Of a DNA stretch of 64,000 bases, positions 1-11,829 are shown piece after piece. This stretch comes from Areca catechu (Eukaryota; Streptophyta; Magnoliopsida; Arecales; Arecaceae). Where the stretch lies: assembly GCA_021397845.1 (NCBI GenBank), contig CM038047.1, forward strand, positions 47,089,210 through 47,153,209, given 5' to 3'. Within the stretch, counting starts at the first letter, position 1. Each line of letters opens with the position of its first letter. Below the pieces are notes generated by a model. It saw only the letters and a program-made list of their open reading frames with translations, had not been told where the DNA came from and did no database searches. A program made the position numbers and the translations under genes.

Positions 1-3000
1 AAGAGTCAGTCAATACAGCGATCGAGAATACTGAAGATGCTTTGTTTCTCAGTACGGACTGTCCAATGGAGTCATGGTTCCTAGACTTCGATGTTTCGTT
101 TCACTCTACCTTACAGATGGAATGCATGAGAAATTATACAGCTAGTAATTTCGGAAAGGTTTATCTGGCAGATGATGAGCCTTTGGACATCATGGGGAGA
201 GGTGATGCTCATATCAAGATGCCGAATCAGTCGGTATGGAAGCTGAAGAATGTCAGACACGTCCCTGGTTTAAAGAGAAACTTGATCTCAGTCGCGCAAC
301 TAGACTCGAAGGGTTATGTCATAACTTTTGTTGGCAGCTCCTGGAAGATCGTCAAGGGTGCTATGGTGATAGCACGTGGAAGCAAGTTGGGCACCCTCTA
401 TATGACTGGTAACATGAAAGATGCAGTGGCTTTGGCACAGGCAGACTTGGAGTTGTGGCACTACCATCTGGGTCACATGGGGCAAAAAGGAATGCAAGTA
501 TTACAGAAGAAGGGCAAGCTAGCTGGTCTGAAGATGACGGATGTTGGTTTCTGCGAGCATTGTGTTCTTGGAAAGTAGAAGAGAGTCAGCTTTATCAAGA
601 CAAGCAGAGTACCAAGATTGAAAAAGCTGGAGCTAGTTCACATCGATGTGTGGGGTCCCTCTCCAGTTGCATCTCTTGGAGGCTCAAGTTATTATGTGAC
701 ATTTATTGACGATTCCACTAGGAAGGTATGGATTTATTTTTTGCAGAATAAATCTAATGTGTATGACACTTTCAGGAAGTGAAAAAGTTTTGTAGAAAAT
801 GAGTCTAGACAAAAGATCAAGTGCCTAAGGTCAGATAATGGAGACGAGCATAATAGTACTGAGTTCAAGGAGTTCTACGCAGTTAATGGGATCAAGATGG
901 AGAAGACTATCCCGAGTATGCCACAATAAAACGGGATAGTTGAGCGCATGAACCGTACCCTGAACGAGAGAGCGAGGAGCATGAGGCTCCATGCTGGATT
1001 GTCCAAGATATTTTGGGCTGAGGCAGTTAGCACTGCTGCCTACCTGATTAATAGAGGTCCCTCCATCCCTTTTGATTGTAAGATCCCTGAAGAAGAGTGG
1101 ACAGGTAAATCAGCAAACTTATCTCACTTGAAGGTCTTTGGCTATGTCTCCTATGTCCATGTCAATGCAGAGAAGAGAGACAAGCTAGATGCAAAGTCGA
1201 AGAAGTGCTTCTTCATTGGTTATGGCACTGATGATTTTGGTTATAAGCTCTAGAGCGAGGAGGACAAGAAAATCATCAGGAGCAAGGACGTGGTGTTCAA
1301 TGAGTGAAGCTTGTACAAGGATCGAGGTGTTCCAGATAGAGCAGAAGAGGCAGATAGGGAGAAAGAGCAAGTAGAGTTGGAAGAGATCACTGAGGAGGAC
1401 ATTGCCGAGGGAGCAAGAGTTCCTGAGCCTGAGCCAGTGACACCTCAACTGAGAAGATCTGCAAGGACCCCGAAACTACGTGTAAGGTACTCACCCTCGT
1501 TACATTACCTGCTATTGACAGATGGAGGGGAGCTAGAGTGCTTTGATGAGACCATGAAGAGCAAAGATTCGATCAAGTGGGAGCTGGCGATGAAGGATGA
1601 AATGCAATCCTTGATAAAGAACAAGACGTGAGAGCTCAGCACACTACCAAATGGAAAGAAAGAATTGCATAATAAATCGGTCTACAAGATCAAAGAGGAA
1701 CCCGATGGTAGTAAGAGGTATAAGGCAAGGCTATCGTGAAAGGATTCCAACAGAAAGAGGGTATAGATTATACCGAGATTTTTTCTACTGTTGTTAAGCT
1801 CTCTATGATTCGAGTTGTTCTAAGCATTGTAGTTGTGGAGGACTTACACCTAGAGCAACTGGATGTTACTACTGCCTTTCTGCATGGTGAGATAGATGAA
1901 GACATTTACATGCAACAGCTTGTTGGCTTCGAGGTCCCTGATAAAGAAGATCAATTATGCAAGCTGAGGAAAAGCTTGTATGGTTTAAAACAAGCCCCCA
2001 AGTTATGGTACAAGAAGTTTGATGGATTCATGATTAACAATGATTTTGCTAGATGCCAGGAGGATCATTGCTGTTATTTCAAGATACTCGAAGACAGTTT
2101 CATGATATTACTCTTGTATGTTGATGATATGTTGATTGCTGGGCCAGACATGTAAGAGATTGAAAGATGGAAGCGGGAGCTGTCTAAAGAATTTGCAATG
2201 AAGAACATGGGCACAGCAAAGCAGATACTTGGGTTGAGGATCGAAAGAGACAGAGCGGTGGACATACTGAAGTTGATTCAGAGTAGCTGTATTGAAAAGG
2301 TGTTGGACAGATTTAACATGTCAGATGCAAAGTCGGTGAAGACACCTTTGGCCGCACATTTCAAGCTTTCGAAGGAACAGTCACCCAAGGTTGATGATGA
2401 GCTGAAGACAATGGCAAGGGCTCCGTATGCTTCAGCCGTTGGCAGCTTGATGTACGCGATGGTTTGCACAAGGCTGGATATTGCACATGCAGTGGGAGTT
2501 GTGAGCAAGTACATGGAAAATCTGGGCAAGCAACACTGGGAAGCTGTCAAATGGATCCTATGATATTTTAAAGGTACCAAGGATGTCGGCCTATGCTACA
2601 GGAGGGGCAGTTTGACTTTACAGGGATATGTAGATGCGGACCTGGGTGGTGATGCCGACATGAAAAGGAGCACAACTAGATATATGTATACCATTGGCGG
2701 GACAGCGATGAGCTAGATCTCGCAACTACAGAAGATCGTGGCTTTTTCCACCATCGAGGCAGAGTATGTGGCAATCACTGAAGCTAGTAAGGAGATGATC
2801 TGGCTACAAAATTTGCTGAAGGAGCTTGGTAGAGAGTAGAGCTGCAGTGTACTGTTCTGTGACAGTTAGAGTGCTATTCATCTTGCGAAGAATCCAATGT
2901 TCCATGCGAGAACGAAGTATATACAGCTGAGATATCATTTCATCAGGATATTGCTTGAAGATAGATGTCTATCACTGAAAAAATTCATAGCTCAAAGAAT

Positions 3001-3078
3001 TTAGTAGATATTCTGACAAAGGTGATCACTGCAGAGAAATTGGGGCTGTGTATGGCCTCAATTGGCCTCCGGAGCTAG
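1..3078 (+). pseudogene. Ty1/copia element H: pol remnant (Tork/Tnt1-like)
   Basis: Degenerate copia polyprotein reading forward; its 5' part lies outside the window. Pieces in order: protease-proximal and GAG-pre-integrase segment to about 578 (WHYHLGHMG followed by CEHCVLGK); integrase core about 600-1253 with VHIDVWGP, LRSDNG and an altered NGIVERMNRTL; reverse transcriptase about 1560-2300 with TTAFLHGEI, SLYGLKQAPK and the catalytic LYVDDMLIA; RNase H about 2440-3060 with STIEAEYVA. At least ten stop codons interrupt the frame (for example near 576, 780, 1251, 1629, 2153, 2561, 2837), mostly explained by C-to-T or G-to-A changes, so the element is old and inactive. The likely original stop is TAG at 3076. 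Domain order with integrase before RT identifies Ty1/copia; the Tork/Tnt1 assignment is by motif resemblance only. Confidence 0.9.
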
Positions 3079-3171
3079 TTGATTGGAGGCGCCGCACAAG
3101 ATACTAATTTCTTTTGTTTTGGAAGTTTGTTTTGTTTTTCAGATGGATGCTGATATTGTATCTAAGTCTCT

Positions 3172-3183
3172 AAGTGGGAGAGT
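3172..3183 (+). other. Polypurine tract of element H
   Basis: AAGTGGGAGAGT lies directly before the TGTTAGGC LTR start, about 95 bp after the pol stop. It is the expected plus-strand primer site for a copia element. Confidence 0.75.
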
Positions 3184-4162
3184 TGTTAGGCATTGGAGCC
3201 TTATCTAGCATCAGCCCAGCAGTCTAGAAGCCCAGCCCAAGGAAAGAAAATCAAAAAAAAAAGAAAAAAAATGATTGGACTGGCCGGATTGGGCCAGGCC
3301 CGGCCCGACCCACGTGCATGGCCCAGGAGCACGCATGCGGGCGCGCGAAGCCCAGGCCTAGGCCCGGCGCAGGTGAGCGCGGGCATGCACGGTGAGTGCA
3401 CGCGTGGGCGCACGAGGTGCGGCGGGCGCGCGATGCGCGACCCAGGCCCACGCGATGCGCGCGCGGCGGCAGTCCTTTTGGGCATTTCCCCTCATTTCTC
3501 GCATGTTTCCCCGGGCATTTCGTGCGGTGCATGCATGGTCCACGGGTCTTCTTTCGATCCTGACCGTCCGATGGCTCGATCGGACGGCTGACATGGATCC
3601 GATCTCTTTTGGGCTTGATCTGGTGCTGTTTTTGGCACAATCTGGGCTCTTGATCTTTGATCGGATGGCTGGAGTTGGTTCCTGGATGTTCTAGGTATTT
3701 TGGTTGACCAGGAGTCGGGTTTTCTTCTAGGCTCTTTATATCAGAGCCGCCGTAGTAGCCAGAGAGGTATCTTGGGAACCTGTAAAGACATAGAGGATGT
3801 AGAGAGCCCCTGAAGACAATTTCCAAGAGAGAAAAAGGTAGAGAAAGAGAGAGAAAGAGAGAAAACTATGGGGAGACAAGAGATCTTCCATCAAAAAATT
3901 ATTTCTGGGTGAGAGATATTTTTTGGGAGTATTTTTTATTTTTTTCTTTTCTTCCTCCTGTTTGAGGGCTGGGGTGAGCTTCCTGTAAACTTCTTGTAAA
4001 TCTTTTCTATATTGAAGATTTGTTCTTGTGCGGCCATGGACGTAAGAGCAGGAGTCTCCGAACCATGTAATCCCTTTGTGTTTACTTGTTCTTGATTTAT
4101 TTTGCCAGGTTTTCCTTTTTTTTTTATGAATTTCATATTCCACTGCGATCTGTTCCACAACA
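3184..4162 (+). repeat. 3' LTR of copia element H
   Basis: Starts TGTTAGGC right after the PPT. The right end is best placed at CCACAACA (4162), giving about 979 bp with imperfect TGTT/AACA ends. A GC-rich block (about 3290-3470, many GCGC runs) lies in U3. A TATA-like box is at 3735, and a purine-rich GAGAAAGAGA stretch (about 3830-3865) follows the expected transcription start. No 5' LTR or TSD can be checked because the element's left end is outside the window. Open frames over the GC-rich part on both strands are composition artefacts. Confidence 0.65.
3730..3748 (+). promoter_or_regulatory. LTR TATA box inside an inverted repeat
   Basis: GGCTCT-TTATATC-AGAGCC: a TATA-like heptamer forms the loop of a perfect 6-bp inverted repeat in the H LTR. 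Position about 550 bp into a 979-bp LTR fits the U3/R boundary. Confidence 0.5.
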
Positions 4163-4663
4163 ACCCGTGGATCTAAGAAGAAGAAGATGTACTTTGTGGA
4201 GTAGACTTACTTCCATGGATGAACCGAGGGGCTGCAAGACTTTCTCCCAATAGAAGAATGGCATGTTCAACGATACAATGATCTAGTAAGGGCTTGTGTC
4301 ATGAAAATCACACACTTCAGAGGAGGACTTCGATAGAGCGGGTCCACCAGGGGTTGCAAGGATGCTTAGGAGCTAGGTTTCGCCATTCTTTCGACTAGGA
4401 TCCGGTGGACTTGGGGGATAACTCCCTTCTTGTTCTCTTTCCATCTAGATCATTGTTTACTTGGTGCTCACCGCCTAAGGGATCATGAGATACCAATATA
4501 CCTGCATTTTTCTATCAAGCCATGGTCTTACAGGGACAAAGCAGTCCATCACTACCTTCAAATACAAATCCTGTTACAGTTGTTTAGCCTTCCTCTCTAA
4601 TGCATGGGATACTGAATCTGTGAGGAGAATCATCTCTGGTTTTGGTCTCTTGGAGACTGCTAG
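4163..4663. other. Unassigned spacer between elements H and D
   Basis: About 500 bp with no convincing coding frame, LTR end or repeat. It contains the left flank of element D (ends GCTAG before TGTTGACC). It may be older host or element sequence; nothing more can be said from sequence alone. Confidence 0.5.
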
Positions 4664-4825
4664 TGTTGACCGGACATTACTCGGGTCTACCCCCCGCACC
4701 CGCTTGCAACGTGTGCCCAATTCGCGCGCACGCGGGTCGCATGCATTTAACCAATTTTTTAAATAAATAAATTAATTTTAAATTTAATAGTTAATAATTA
4801 TTTTATTTATTATTTTATTTAATAT
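4664..4825 (+). repeat. Element D 5' LTR, left piece
   Basis: Starts TGTTGACCGG and contains a GC-rich CGCGCGCACGCGGG patch, then turns AT-rich and ends in AATAT, the target site used by element A. The LTR resumes at 39173. Confidence 0.6.
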
Positions 4826-4954
4826 TGATTAGGTATTATCGCTGACGTGGAGTCCATGACTACATCAACTGGCGGCCATGTTAGCGGAAAATGTCATTTG
4901 GATGCGGCAACCAAATGAAAATATGAGGGCAAGTAATGTGGGACAAATATGAGA

Positions 4955-6243
4955 TGATGCGTTTCATAAAAAAAAAAACAATAATAATCAAATGAAAGAT
5001 GAAGTAAATAAATACAGCAACTCAAGTAATGAAGTAGGAATTTAAAGATGGGAATCTAAATATTAAACTTAACTAGAACGAAACCGATCAAAGAAAATAA
5101 GGAGGAGGACCTTCGTGGTTAAGAAACTACTCAGATTAGGGTTCAGTAATATAATAATTGCAGATCTGAAAAAACATTTAAAGAGGGTTATCCGGCAATT
5201 AATAGCTATGATCTTTGCACTGGGAACACTCAAAGCAGAACATTCCGGGATGACGGGGAGATTCCTTAGGTTGCAAGGTTTCTTGTATCCGATTCCTTGG
5301 CACGGGAGACCTTCTTCTTAGGAATCTAGAAACCCGGGGATCCTGTAACAAAAAGATGAAAGGGAGGATTAGAGGAAAAGGTTGAGATGGAGAAGTAAGG
5401 GGAATAGTGGAAGGAAGCTTGAAGTAGTCTTGTTGAAGATCCTCTTTGGCTTCATTCGGATGATGACTCGTGGCAGGAACTTGGGGAATCTCCTTGGATG
5501 ATTGATTTCATCAAAGAGGTGGAGGAGATGTAGACTCTTGCAAGCTCCTTGTGTTGGCCGAATGAACTAAGAGGGAAGAGAGGGAGGTAGGTATGAAGAG
5601 GGAAGTTGGAAGAAGAAGAGCACTCTAGGCCTCACGCCCACCCTCTCACAGGGGACCAAGCATTCAAGCAAGGGATCTTTCTTTCAAGAAAACTTTTTTC
5701 TCATTAAATTCCAGCATTATTCTTACAAGAAGGTGTGGAGTCTTTTTATAGACTTCCAATCCTTTTTGAAATTCAAAATTTGAATTACATCAAATGAAGG
5801 AGAGAATAATGGGTGATTTCTTGATGTGGGGCGCTGAATATGGAGGAGATTGAGGCTTCATTTGAAATTCGAATTCCTTCTTCTCTTGGGTGCCAATCAA
5901 AGATGAGGTGTCCAGGTGATGTGGCAAAGTGGAGTGATGAAATGGCTTCCAAGGTAGTGAACCCATGGTCCATGCGCCCACTTTCCAAATTTGGACTTGT
6001 TGTGCATGAAACTAGTTTGAACTTGTTGTGCTGAAACTAGATTTGATTCGGACTGAACTACTCTTGACTCAATTGCAATAAAGAACCTAGTTGAGGTAAA
6101 TACAGGACTCAGTTATCCAAATGAAATAAAAACAGGACTCCATTAAACTTATTACAGGATTCAGACTCTCAATCTTCTATCCATAAGGAGTCTAGCTTTA
6201 TCTATACTGGTTGAAGTTTCTTCCTGATCTTGGTGCCGCACCA
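4955..6243 (-). repeat. Solo LTR, chromovirus-like, minus strand
   Basis: Read on the minus strand it starts TGGTGCGGCACCAAG (at 6243) and ends with GCATCA (at 4955), 1,289 bp, inside the first repeats of A's 5' LTR. The ends resemble the G LTR (TGGTGTGGACACCAG...GCATCA), and it shares the motif GAGTCCTGTAATAA with the other two chromovirus-type LTRs here. A TATA box lies near 5749. A 5-bp TSD is not recognisable (TGAGA against ATGCC). No internal element sequence accompanies it, so recombination between LTRs is the likely origin. Confidence 0.65.
5739..5754 (-). promoter_or_regulatory. LTR TATA box inside an inverted repeat
   Basis: On the minus strand AGTCT-ATAAAA-AGACT: a TATA core in the loop of a 5-bp inverted repeat, within the 4955-6243 solo LTR. 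Confidence 0.5.
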
Positions 6244-6895
6244 ATGCCCCCGACCAAGGTCAGCTCCTATCCGGGGTCGAGCTCCCGGTCGAGGTCGTCC
6301 TCATGCTTTCCGGGATCGTGCTCCTGAGATAGAGCTTCCTTTATCCTATTGAGGGCGAGCCCCCACATGATGTGGCATTACTGCTGACGTGGAGCCTATG
6401 ACTACACGCGGCCATGCTAGCGGAAAATGCTATTTGGAGGCGATGACCAAATGAAGATCCGACGGCGAGCCCCCGGTCGAGGTCAGCTCCCATTCGGGGT
6501 CGAGCTCCTGGCCGAGGTCGTGCTTATGCTTTTCGGGGTCGAGCTCCCGAGATAGAGCTCCCCCTATCCTGTTGAGGGCGAGCCCCCGGTCGAGGTCAGC
6601 TTCCATCTGGGGTCGAGCTCTCGGCTGAGGTCATGTTCATGCTATCTAGGGTCGAGATCCCGAGATAGAGCTCCCCTATCTTGCTGAGGGCGAGCCCTCG
6701 GTCGAGGTCAGCTCCCATTCAGGGTCGAGCTCCCGGTCGAGGTTGTGCTCATGCTTTCCAGGGTTGAGCTCCTGAGATCGAGCTCCCCCTATCCTACCGA
6801 GGGAGAGACCCCGATTGAGATCAGCTCTCATCCGGGGTCGAGCTCCCGATCGAGGTCGAGCTCATGCTTTCCGGGGTCGAGCTACCGAGATAGAG
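6244..6895 (+). repeat. 113-bp U3 minisatellite of element A, left block
   Basis: About five copies of a 113-bp unit, with the second LTR head (6368 to about 6465) between the first and later copies. Each unit contains GGTCGAGGTCAGCTCCC, GGGGTCGAGCTCCCGG, GTCGTGCTCATGCTTTCC and GAGATAGAGCTCCCC, that is, diverged sub-repeats built on GTCGAG and the palindrome GAGCTC. The array is cut by the solo LTR at 6901 and resumes at 9712. Confidence 0.85.
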
Positions 6896-6900
6896 CTCCC

Positions 6901-9711
6901 TGGTGCGGACACCAGAGGTACCATACTCAGGCAAAGGCTTTTAAATCTTCTATGGTTATCTGACTGAGTTTTTAGAGTTTTATTGAGTCCTGTAATAAAA
7001 GCATGGCCCTTTATACCCAAATTAGGGTTTGAGTCCTGAGTCCTATTTTTGATTGAGTTCTTGATGGGGATCAGGGCAGGTCCAGGTTCTTTTTCCATTT
7101 TTCTTAATTTTCTCGTATTTTCTTATTTTCCTATTACCGCTATTCCACCTATCCCCGCTATTCTTGTTTATCCCAAACCTATCCCTACTTTATTCCAGCC
7201 TTATTTCATCTTCTTCCGGTGATTTTTTAAAACCTCCCAAACCATAGCCAACCACCCCGTCGCCCCCAGATCTGGGTTGCCCGACCCCCGGCCGCCCCTG
7301 CGAGACTGCCGTCGGTGCTCGTCGGCCCTGCCCTCGTCGGAAAAGCCGGCCGCCCGCTGCCTAAGGTCGTGGGAAGATTAATGGACTGAAGGCATCTATC
7401 CGCCGCCTGCCCACAACCGCCACTGCCATCGCTGTCGCCGGCCTGCTGTCGGCTGCCCGCTCGCCGTCCGCCGGCTCATGCCTAGCCGTCGGGGGGCCCT
7501 CGCCGGCGCCTAGGACCCCCACGGCTATGGGGAAGACTAACGGATGCATCCGTCCGTGTGATGCTGCTGCACGTCGCCTAACGCCATCGCCGCCGCCCGC
7601 TTGCCACCATCCGTCAGCCAAGGCCCGGTCGCCAGAGGTCCTCGCTGGCACCCGGGGCCCCACGACCGTGGGAGACCAAACGGCACACCCAGGGTGTGCC
7701 GTGCCACCCCTGTACCGCCACCCCGCCTGCAGCCTGCCGCCCGCTGTCCGCCGCACGCCATCTGCCGGCCCCGTCCACCACCCGCTTCACGGTCGCTGGC
7801 CATCTGCCGGTGCTCGACGAAGATCGTTCCCTCTGTGCATGTCCGTGAGATGGTTCTGCACGCTTTCTGGAGCAACCCAAGCAGCATGCTTTTCAGAGCA
7901 GATCATCAAGTCGACATGCTTTCCAGAGCAGATCAGCACCAATATTGATGTAGCATGGATTTTGATGTGATTTTTTTTGGATTTCTTGTAGGCTAAGTAA
8001 GTGAGGGGTTTGGTTTTTCTATATAAAGGCTCCCTCTCCCCTTGTAATGAATAAGTTTGAAAAGAAATTTTAGCCACTGGTTCTGGTTCTGGGCTGAGGC
8101 CCATTTACCTTCGTTCCCTGCTGTGTGCATTATGGGTTCGATGAGAGCGCCCTAGTTATCCCCTATCCCATTTTCTTATCCCCTCATATCCTTTGAGAGT
8201 CACCCTAGCGGGATGCCCTTTGAGAGCCCTGCTGTGTGCATTATGGGTTTGAGGAGAGCTCCCCGTTAGAGTGAGTCCTAGGGCCATGAGTTCCCGTTTC
8301 CAGTCTCCCATCTCTATCATTCCTTCATCACCTCTACCAAGAAAATTGAAAACAAAAGAGACCAGCTATTTTAGGGTTTTAGTTTCAGTGTCACCCTAGT
8401 CCCAGGAGTTTTCTTAGCCCTCCCACGGTCCTAGTTTGTTTAGGTGTTTTTCCCTTTTCCAAATAACCCAGGGTACATCGAGTCTATGTCCCTCATCAGT
8501 TCTGTATTAGGGTTTTGGAGCAATCTTGGGATATGGTCAGCTCATGTTAAGCCTTTTCTTTTGAGTCTTGTAATCATCAAGTTGAGTTCAATCTGAGAAG
8601 ACCCAAGCTTGTGAAGGACAAATACCTGGTGTGTCACCTCGGCAGCCGCATAGAGTCCTAGTCACACCCTGGATGATGACACCCTAGGACTACTTAGAGG
8701 AACTTGAAGTCGGCCCATGCTTCAGGAGTTGATGTCCACATGCCAGCACATCCCTTCCAAGCCTCAAGCACAAGAAGTCCACATGCCTATGGATATACTT
8801 CAAGCCCCAGATTCATGGACGCCTGCTTAGGAATATTGTGGACCATATCCAACTCAAGAAGGAAGATTTTTGGTGCCCCTCATGGTCTCCTCTTGGCCGC
8901 CCAATACTTACTTGAATTGGAGGAGTTTTGTATGGCATGAGAGAGCCTCCTTCCTTGTATTCAGCCCCACACTTTAGGAAAAGAAGTGGGCACCTCATAT
9001 GTTCTTCTTTTGCATTTGCTTAGGCTCTAAGTTTCATGGCTCTATATTAGGGACCATTTTGTATGAAATTTTAATCTTTTCATGAAATATATTGAGTTTT
9101 CTACCAACTGCTATGTGCTTATTGTGTGCTAGGGGAATCTGTGTGAACCCCATCCTTCTTCAAGCTTTCTGCGCCCTACTTCCAAGCATCCATCAAAACC
9201 CTAGAGAGCAACCTTCTTCAACCTTGGACGCCAACACCAAATCCCTTTCTTCTCTTCTTTCTTTCATCCATTTGATTTGTTTCTACATCATTTTCTAACC
9301 CCTGATAGGTGATTTGCAAGTCCATTGGAGTCCATGAATCCAAGATTCTAGCCGGATCGCTTTCGGGTCACCGGATTGAAAGCCATGGATTCGCGGGGTC
9401 TTCGACTTAATCTTCTAGGCTGCATCCAGGAGCATAGAGCGAACTTTTCAAGGATTCATCATCAAATCCCTGTCAGGTACACTCCCTCGACTCACTAGTA
9501 GGAGTATTATAAGAGAGCTAGCCCTACCGGGGTTTCTTAGCCTCGACGATCCTTTTTTCTATCAGTTTTACGATCTACTTTGCATGCATCTGCTTCAAAT
9601 TTTCTATGGAATTCCCTGCTTTAGATCTTAGCTCTATTTTTGGGATATAATCTCCTAACTCAATACTTAATAACAAAAAAATACTTTGCATGCATCTTTA
9701 GTCCTGCATCA
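6901..9711 (+). repeat. Solo LTR, 2.8 kb, chromovirus-like
   Basis: Starts TGGTGCGGACACCAG and ends GTCCTGCATCA. It is flanked by perfect 5-bp duplications CTCCC at 6896-6900 and 9712-9716, and interrupts the A minisatellite. Its ends match the chromovirus G LTR, but the body is much longer (2,811 bp) and mostly unrelated. A GC-rich block (about 7240-7830) lies in U3 upstream of the TATA box. No PBS, internal region or second LTR is present, so it is a solo LTR. Overlapping open frames at 7361-7970 on both strands are composition artefacts. Confidence 0.85.
8020..8027 (+). promoter_or_regulatory. TATA box of the 2.8 kb solo LTR
   Basis: TATATAAA followed by GGCTCCCTCTCCCC, about 1.1 kb into the LTR, a normal U3/R layout for a plant LTR promoter. 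Confidence 0.6.
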
Positions 9712-10850
9712 CTCCCCCTATCCTACCGAGGGTGAGCCCTTGGTCGAGGTCAGCTCCCATCCGGGGTCGAGCTCCTGGTCGAGGTCGTATTCATGCTTTC
9801 CGGGGTCGAGCTACCAAGATAGAGCTCCCCCTATCCTGCCGTGGGCGAGCTCCTAGCCGAGGTCAGCTCCCATCCGAGATCAAGCTCCCGGCTGAGATCG
9901 TGCTCATGCTTTTCGAGGTTGAGCTCTCGAGATAGATCTCTCCTTATCCTGTCGAGGGCGAGCCCCCGGTCGAGGTCAGCTCCCATCCGGGGTCAAGCTC
10001 CCAGCCGAGGTCGTGCTCATGCTTTCCGGGGTCGAGCTTCCGAGAAAGAGCTCCCCCTTATCCTGCTGAGGGCGAGCCCTTGGCCGAGGTCAGCTCCCAA
10101 CCGGGGTAGAGCTCTTAGCCGAAGTCATGCTCATGCTTTCCGGGGTCGAGTTCCCGAGATAGAGCTCCCCCTATCCTGCTGAGGATGAGCCCCCAGCCAA
10201 GGTCAGCTCCCATCCGGGGTCAAGCTCCCGGCCGAGGTCATGCTCATGCTTTCCTGGGTCGAGCTCCCGAGCTCCCCCTATCCTGCTGAGGGCGAGCCCT
10301 CGATCGAGGTCAGCTCCCATCTGGGGTCGAGCTCCCGACCAAGGTCGTGCTCATGCTTTTTGTGGTCAAGCTCCTGAGATAGAGCTCCCCCTATCCTGCT
10401 GAGGGAAAGCCCCTAGCTGAGGTTAGCTCCCATCCGGGGTCAAGCTCCCGCCAAGGTCGTGCTCATGCTTTTCGAGGTCGAGCTTCCAATATAGAGTTCC
10501 CCCTATCCTGTTGAGGGCGAGTCCCCGGTCGAGGTCAGCTTCCATCCGGGGTTGAGCTCCTGGTCGAGATCATGCTCATGCTTTCTGGGGTCAAGCTCCC
10601 GAGATAGAGCTCCCTCTATCCTGTTGAGGGCGAACCCCCGGTCGAGGTCAGCTCCAATCTTGGGTCGAGCTCCCGGCTAAGGCCGTGCTCATGCTTTCCG
10701 GGATCGAGCTCCCGAGATAGAGCTCCCCCTATCCTGTTAAGGGAGAGCCCTCGGTCGAGGTCAGCTCCCATCCGGGTTTGAGCTCCCAGTCGAGATTGTG
10801 CTCATACTTTCAGGGGTCGAGCTCCCGAGATAGAGCTCTCCCCATCCAGC
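9712..10850 (+). repeat. 113-bp U3 minisatellite of element A, right block
   Basis: About ten head-to-tail copies of the same 113-bp unit as at 6244-6895, with substitutions and small deletions between copies. The final unit runs into single-copy LTR sequence at about 10850 (CATCCAGCCAGGCC). Confidence 0.9.
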
Positions 10851-11806
10851 CAGGCCAAAGTTCTCGCCAGAAGCAAAAGAGATAGAATATCAGTAAAGGT
10901 TTAGACCATGCCATGGAAGCTCCCAGCTATCTGCAACCTCCAAGAGGTGGGCACACCCTATCAAAAACTCAAACTCTGCAAAAATGCCTCCCACACATTC
11001 TGTGCAATGCGTGCTCCACCAGGCTCTATGCCCTGTAGCGTGCCACCATGTCCATGACTGTGCAACCGGGGGGCTCCAACCGGGGGGCTCCAACCCTCAT
11101 GACACGAAACCTGTACCTCCTCCAAAAGGAGTATTCTATTAAGGCCCCAGGCCCTGCGACACTCCGACGGTCCCTCCTAGAATAAAGTTGCCCCACCGTG
11201 GCTCGGGGCTCAGCGGCACGGTGCTCGCCCCTCCCATGGAAAACTGCTCCACTAGAGGGACAAGATCTGTATTTTGCTGGCGAACGCCCCCAATAAAAGG
11301 ATCTTCTTCCGAGGATTAGTCCGATTGGGGGGAGACTGTGGACAAAGAAAATTCCTTGCGAAAGGGATACCAAGAAAGGGACATCTCAGTGAAGCCCCAT
11401 ACTTGGTCTGGGCCATCCTTCTCATATAAAATAGAAGAAAGGACCCCTAAGAGGAGGGTGACAACTGGTAAGACTCAGAGAACAAATGGGCAAGGAACTA
11501 GCCAAGAAAATCTCCATCTCTCTGATCTCCACTTGACCTTGTTTTTCCATTTCTTACATTTCATCTTCATCCTCTACACAGAGATATCCCAAACTCTCTA
11601 TTATAGAGGCTTTGATCTCCTTGATCATCATAACTGACTTGATCATCGGAGTGCCCCCATCAAAATTTCTAGCCTGGGTCTCCTCTCTTTTACAGGTCAT
11701 GCTGGTTCTGAAGCTGACTGGGGAAGGGGACCAAGCACCCAACGGGAGCTCGACGAGTCCGTGACATGTCAGAGCTACAGGCCACGATGATCTAGGTGGC
11801 AACAGA

Positions 11807-11824
11807 TAGGCATGCCAGGTAGGG
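11807..11824 (+). other. Primer binding site of element A
   Basis: TAGGCATGCCAGGTAGGG two bases after the LTR end. It corresponds to TGGCGCACCAGGTAGGG in element C (44290) and to the minus-strand site in B (36351-36367). The A copy is mutated. The tRNA species was not identified. Confidence 0.65.
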
Positions 11825-11829
11825 GGAGA

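Larger units (their letters stand above)
4826..11804 (+). repeat. Element A 5' LTR (carries two solo LTRs and a minisatellite)
   Basis: Begins TGATTAGGTATTATCGCTGACG and ends GTGGCAACA before the PBS. Without the two inserted solo LTRs it is about 2.87 kb, against 1,035 bp for the 3' LTR. The difference is due to about 15 copies of a 113-bp repeat here versus about 5 there, plus roughly 660 bp (equivalent of 10850-11510) missing from the 3' copy. The LTR head occurs twice: TGATTAGG at 4826 and again TGATGTGGCATTACTGCTGACG at 6368. Confidence 0.8.

Noticed and set aside
3193..3826. Arg/Pro/Ala-rich frames up to 191 codons
   Set aside because: Lie in the U3 of the H LTR; composition artefact.
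7361..7970. Open frames of 88-147 codons on both strands
   Set aside because: GC-rich block in a solo LTR, frames on both strands, no recognisable domain.
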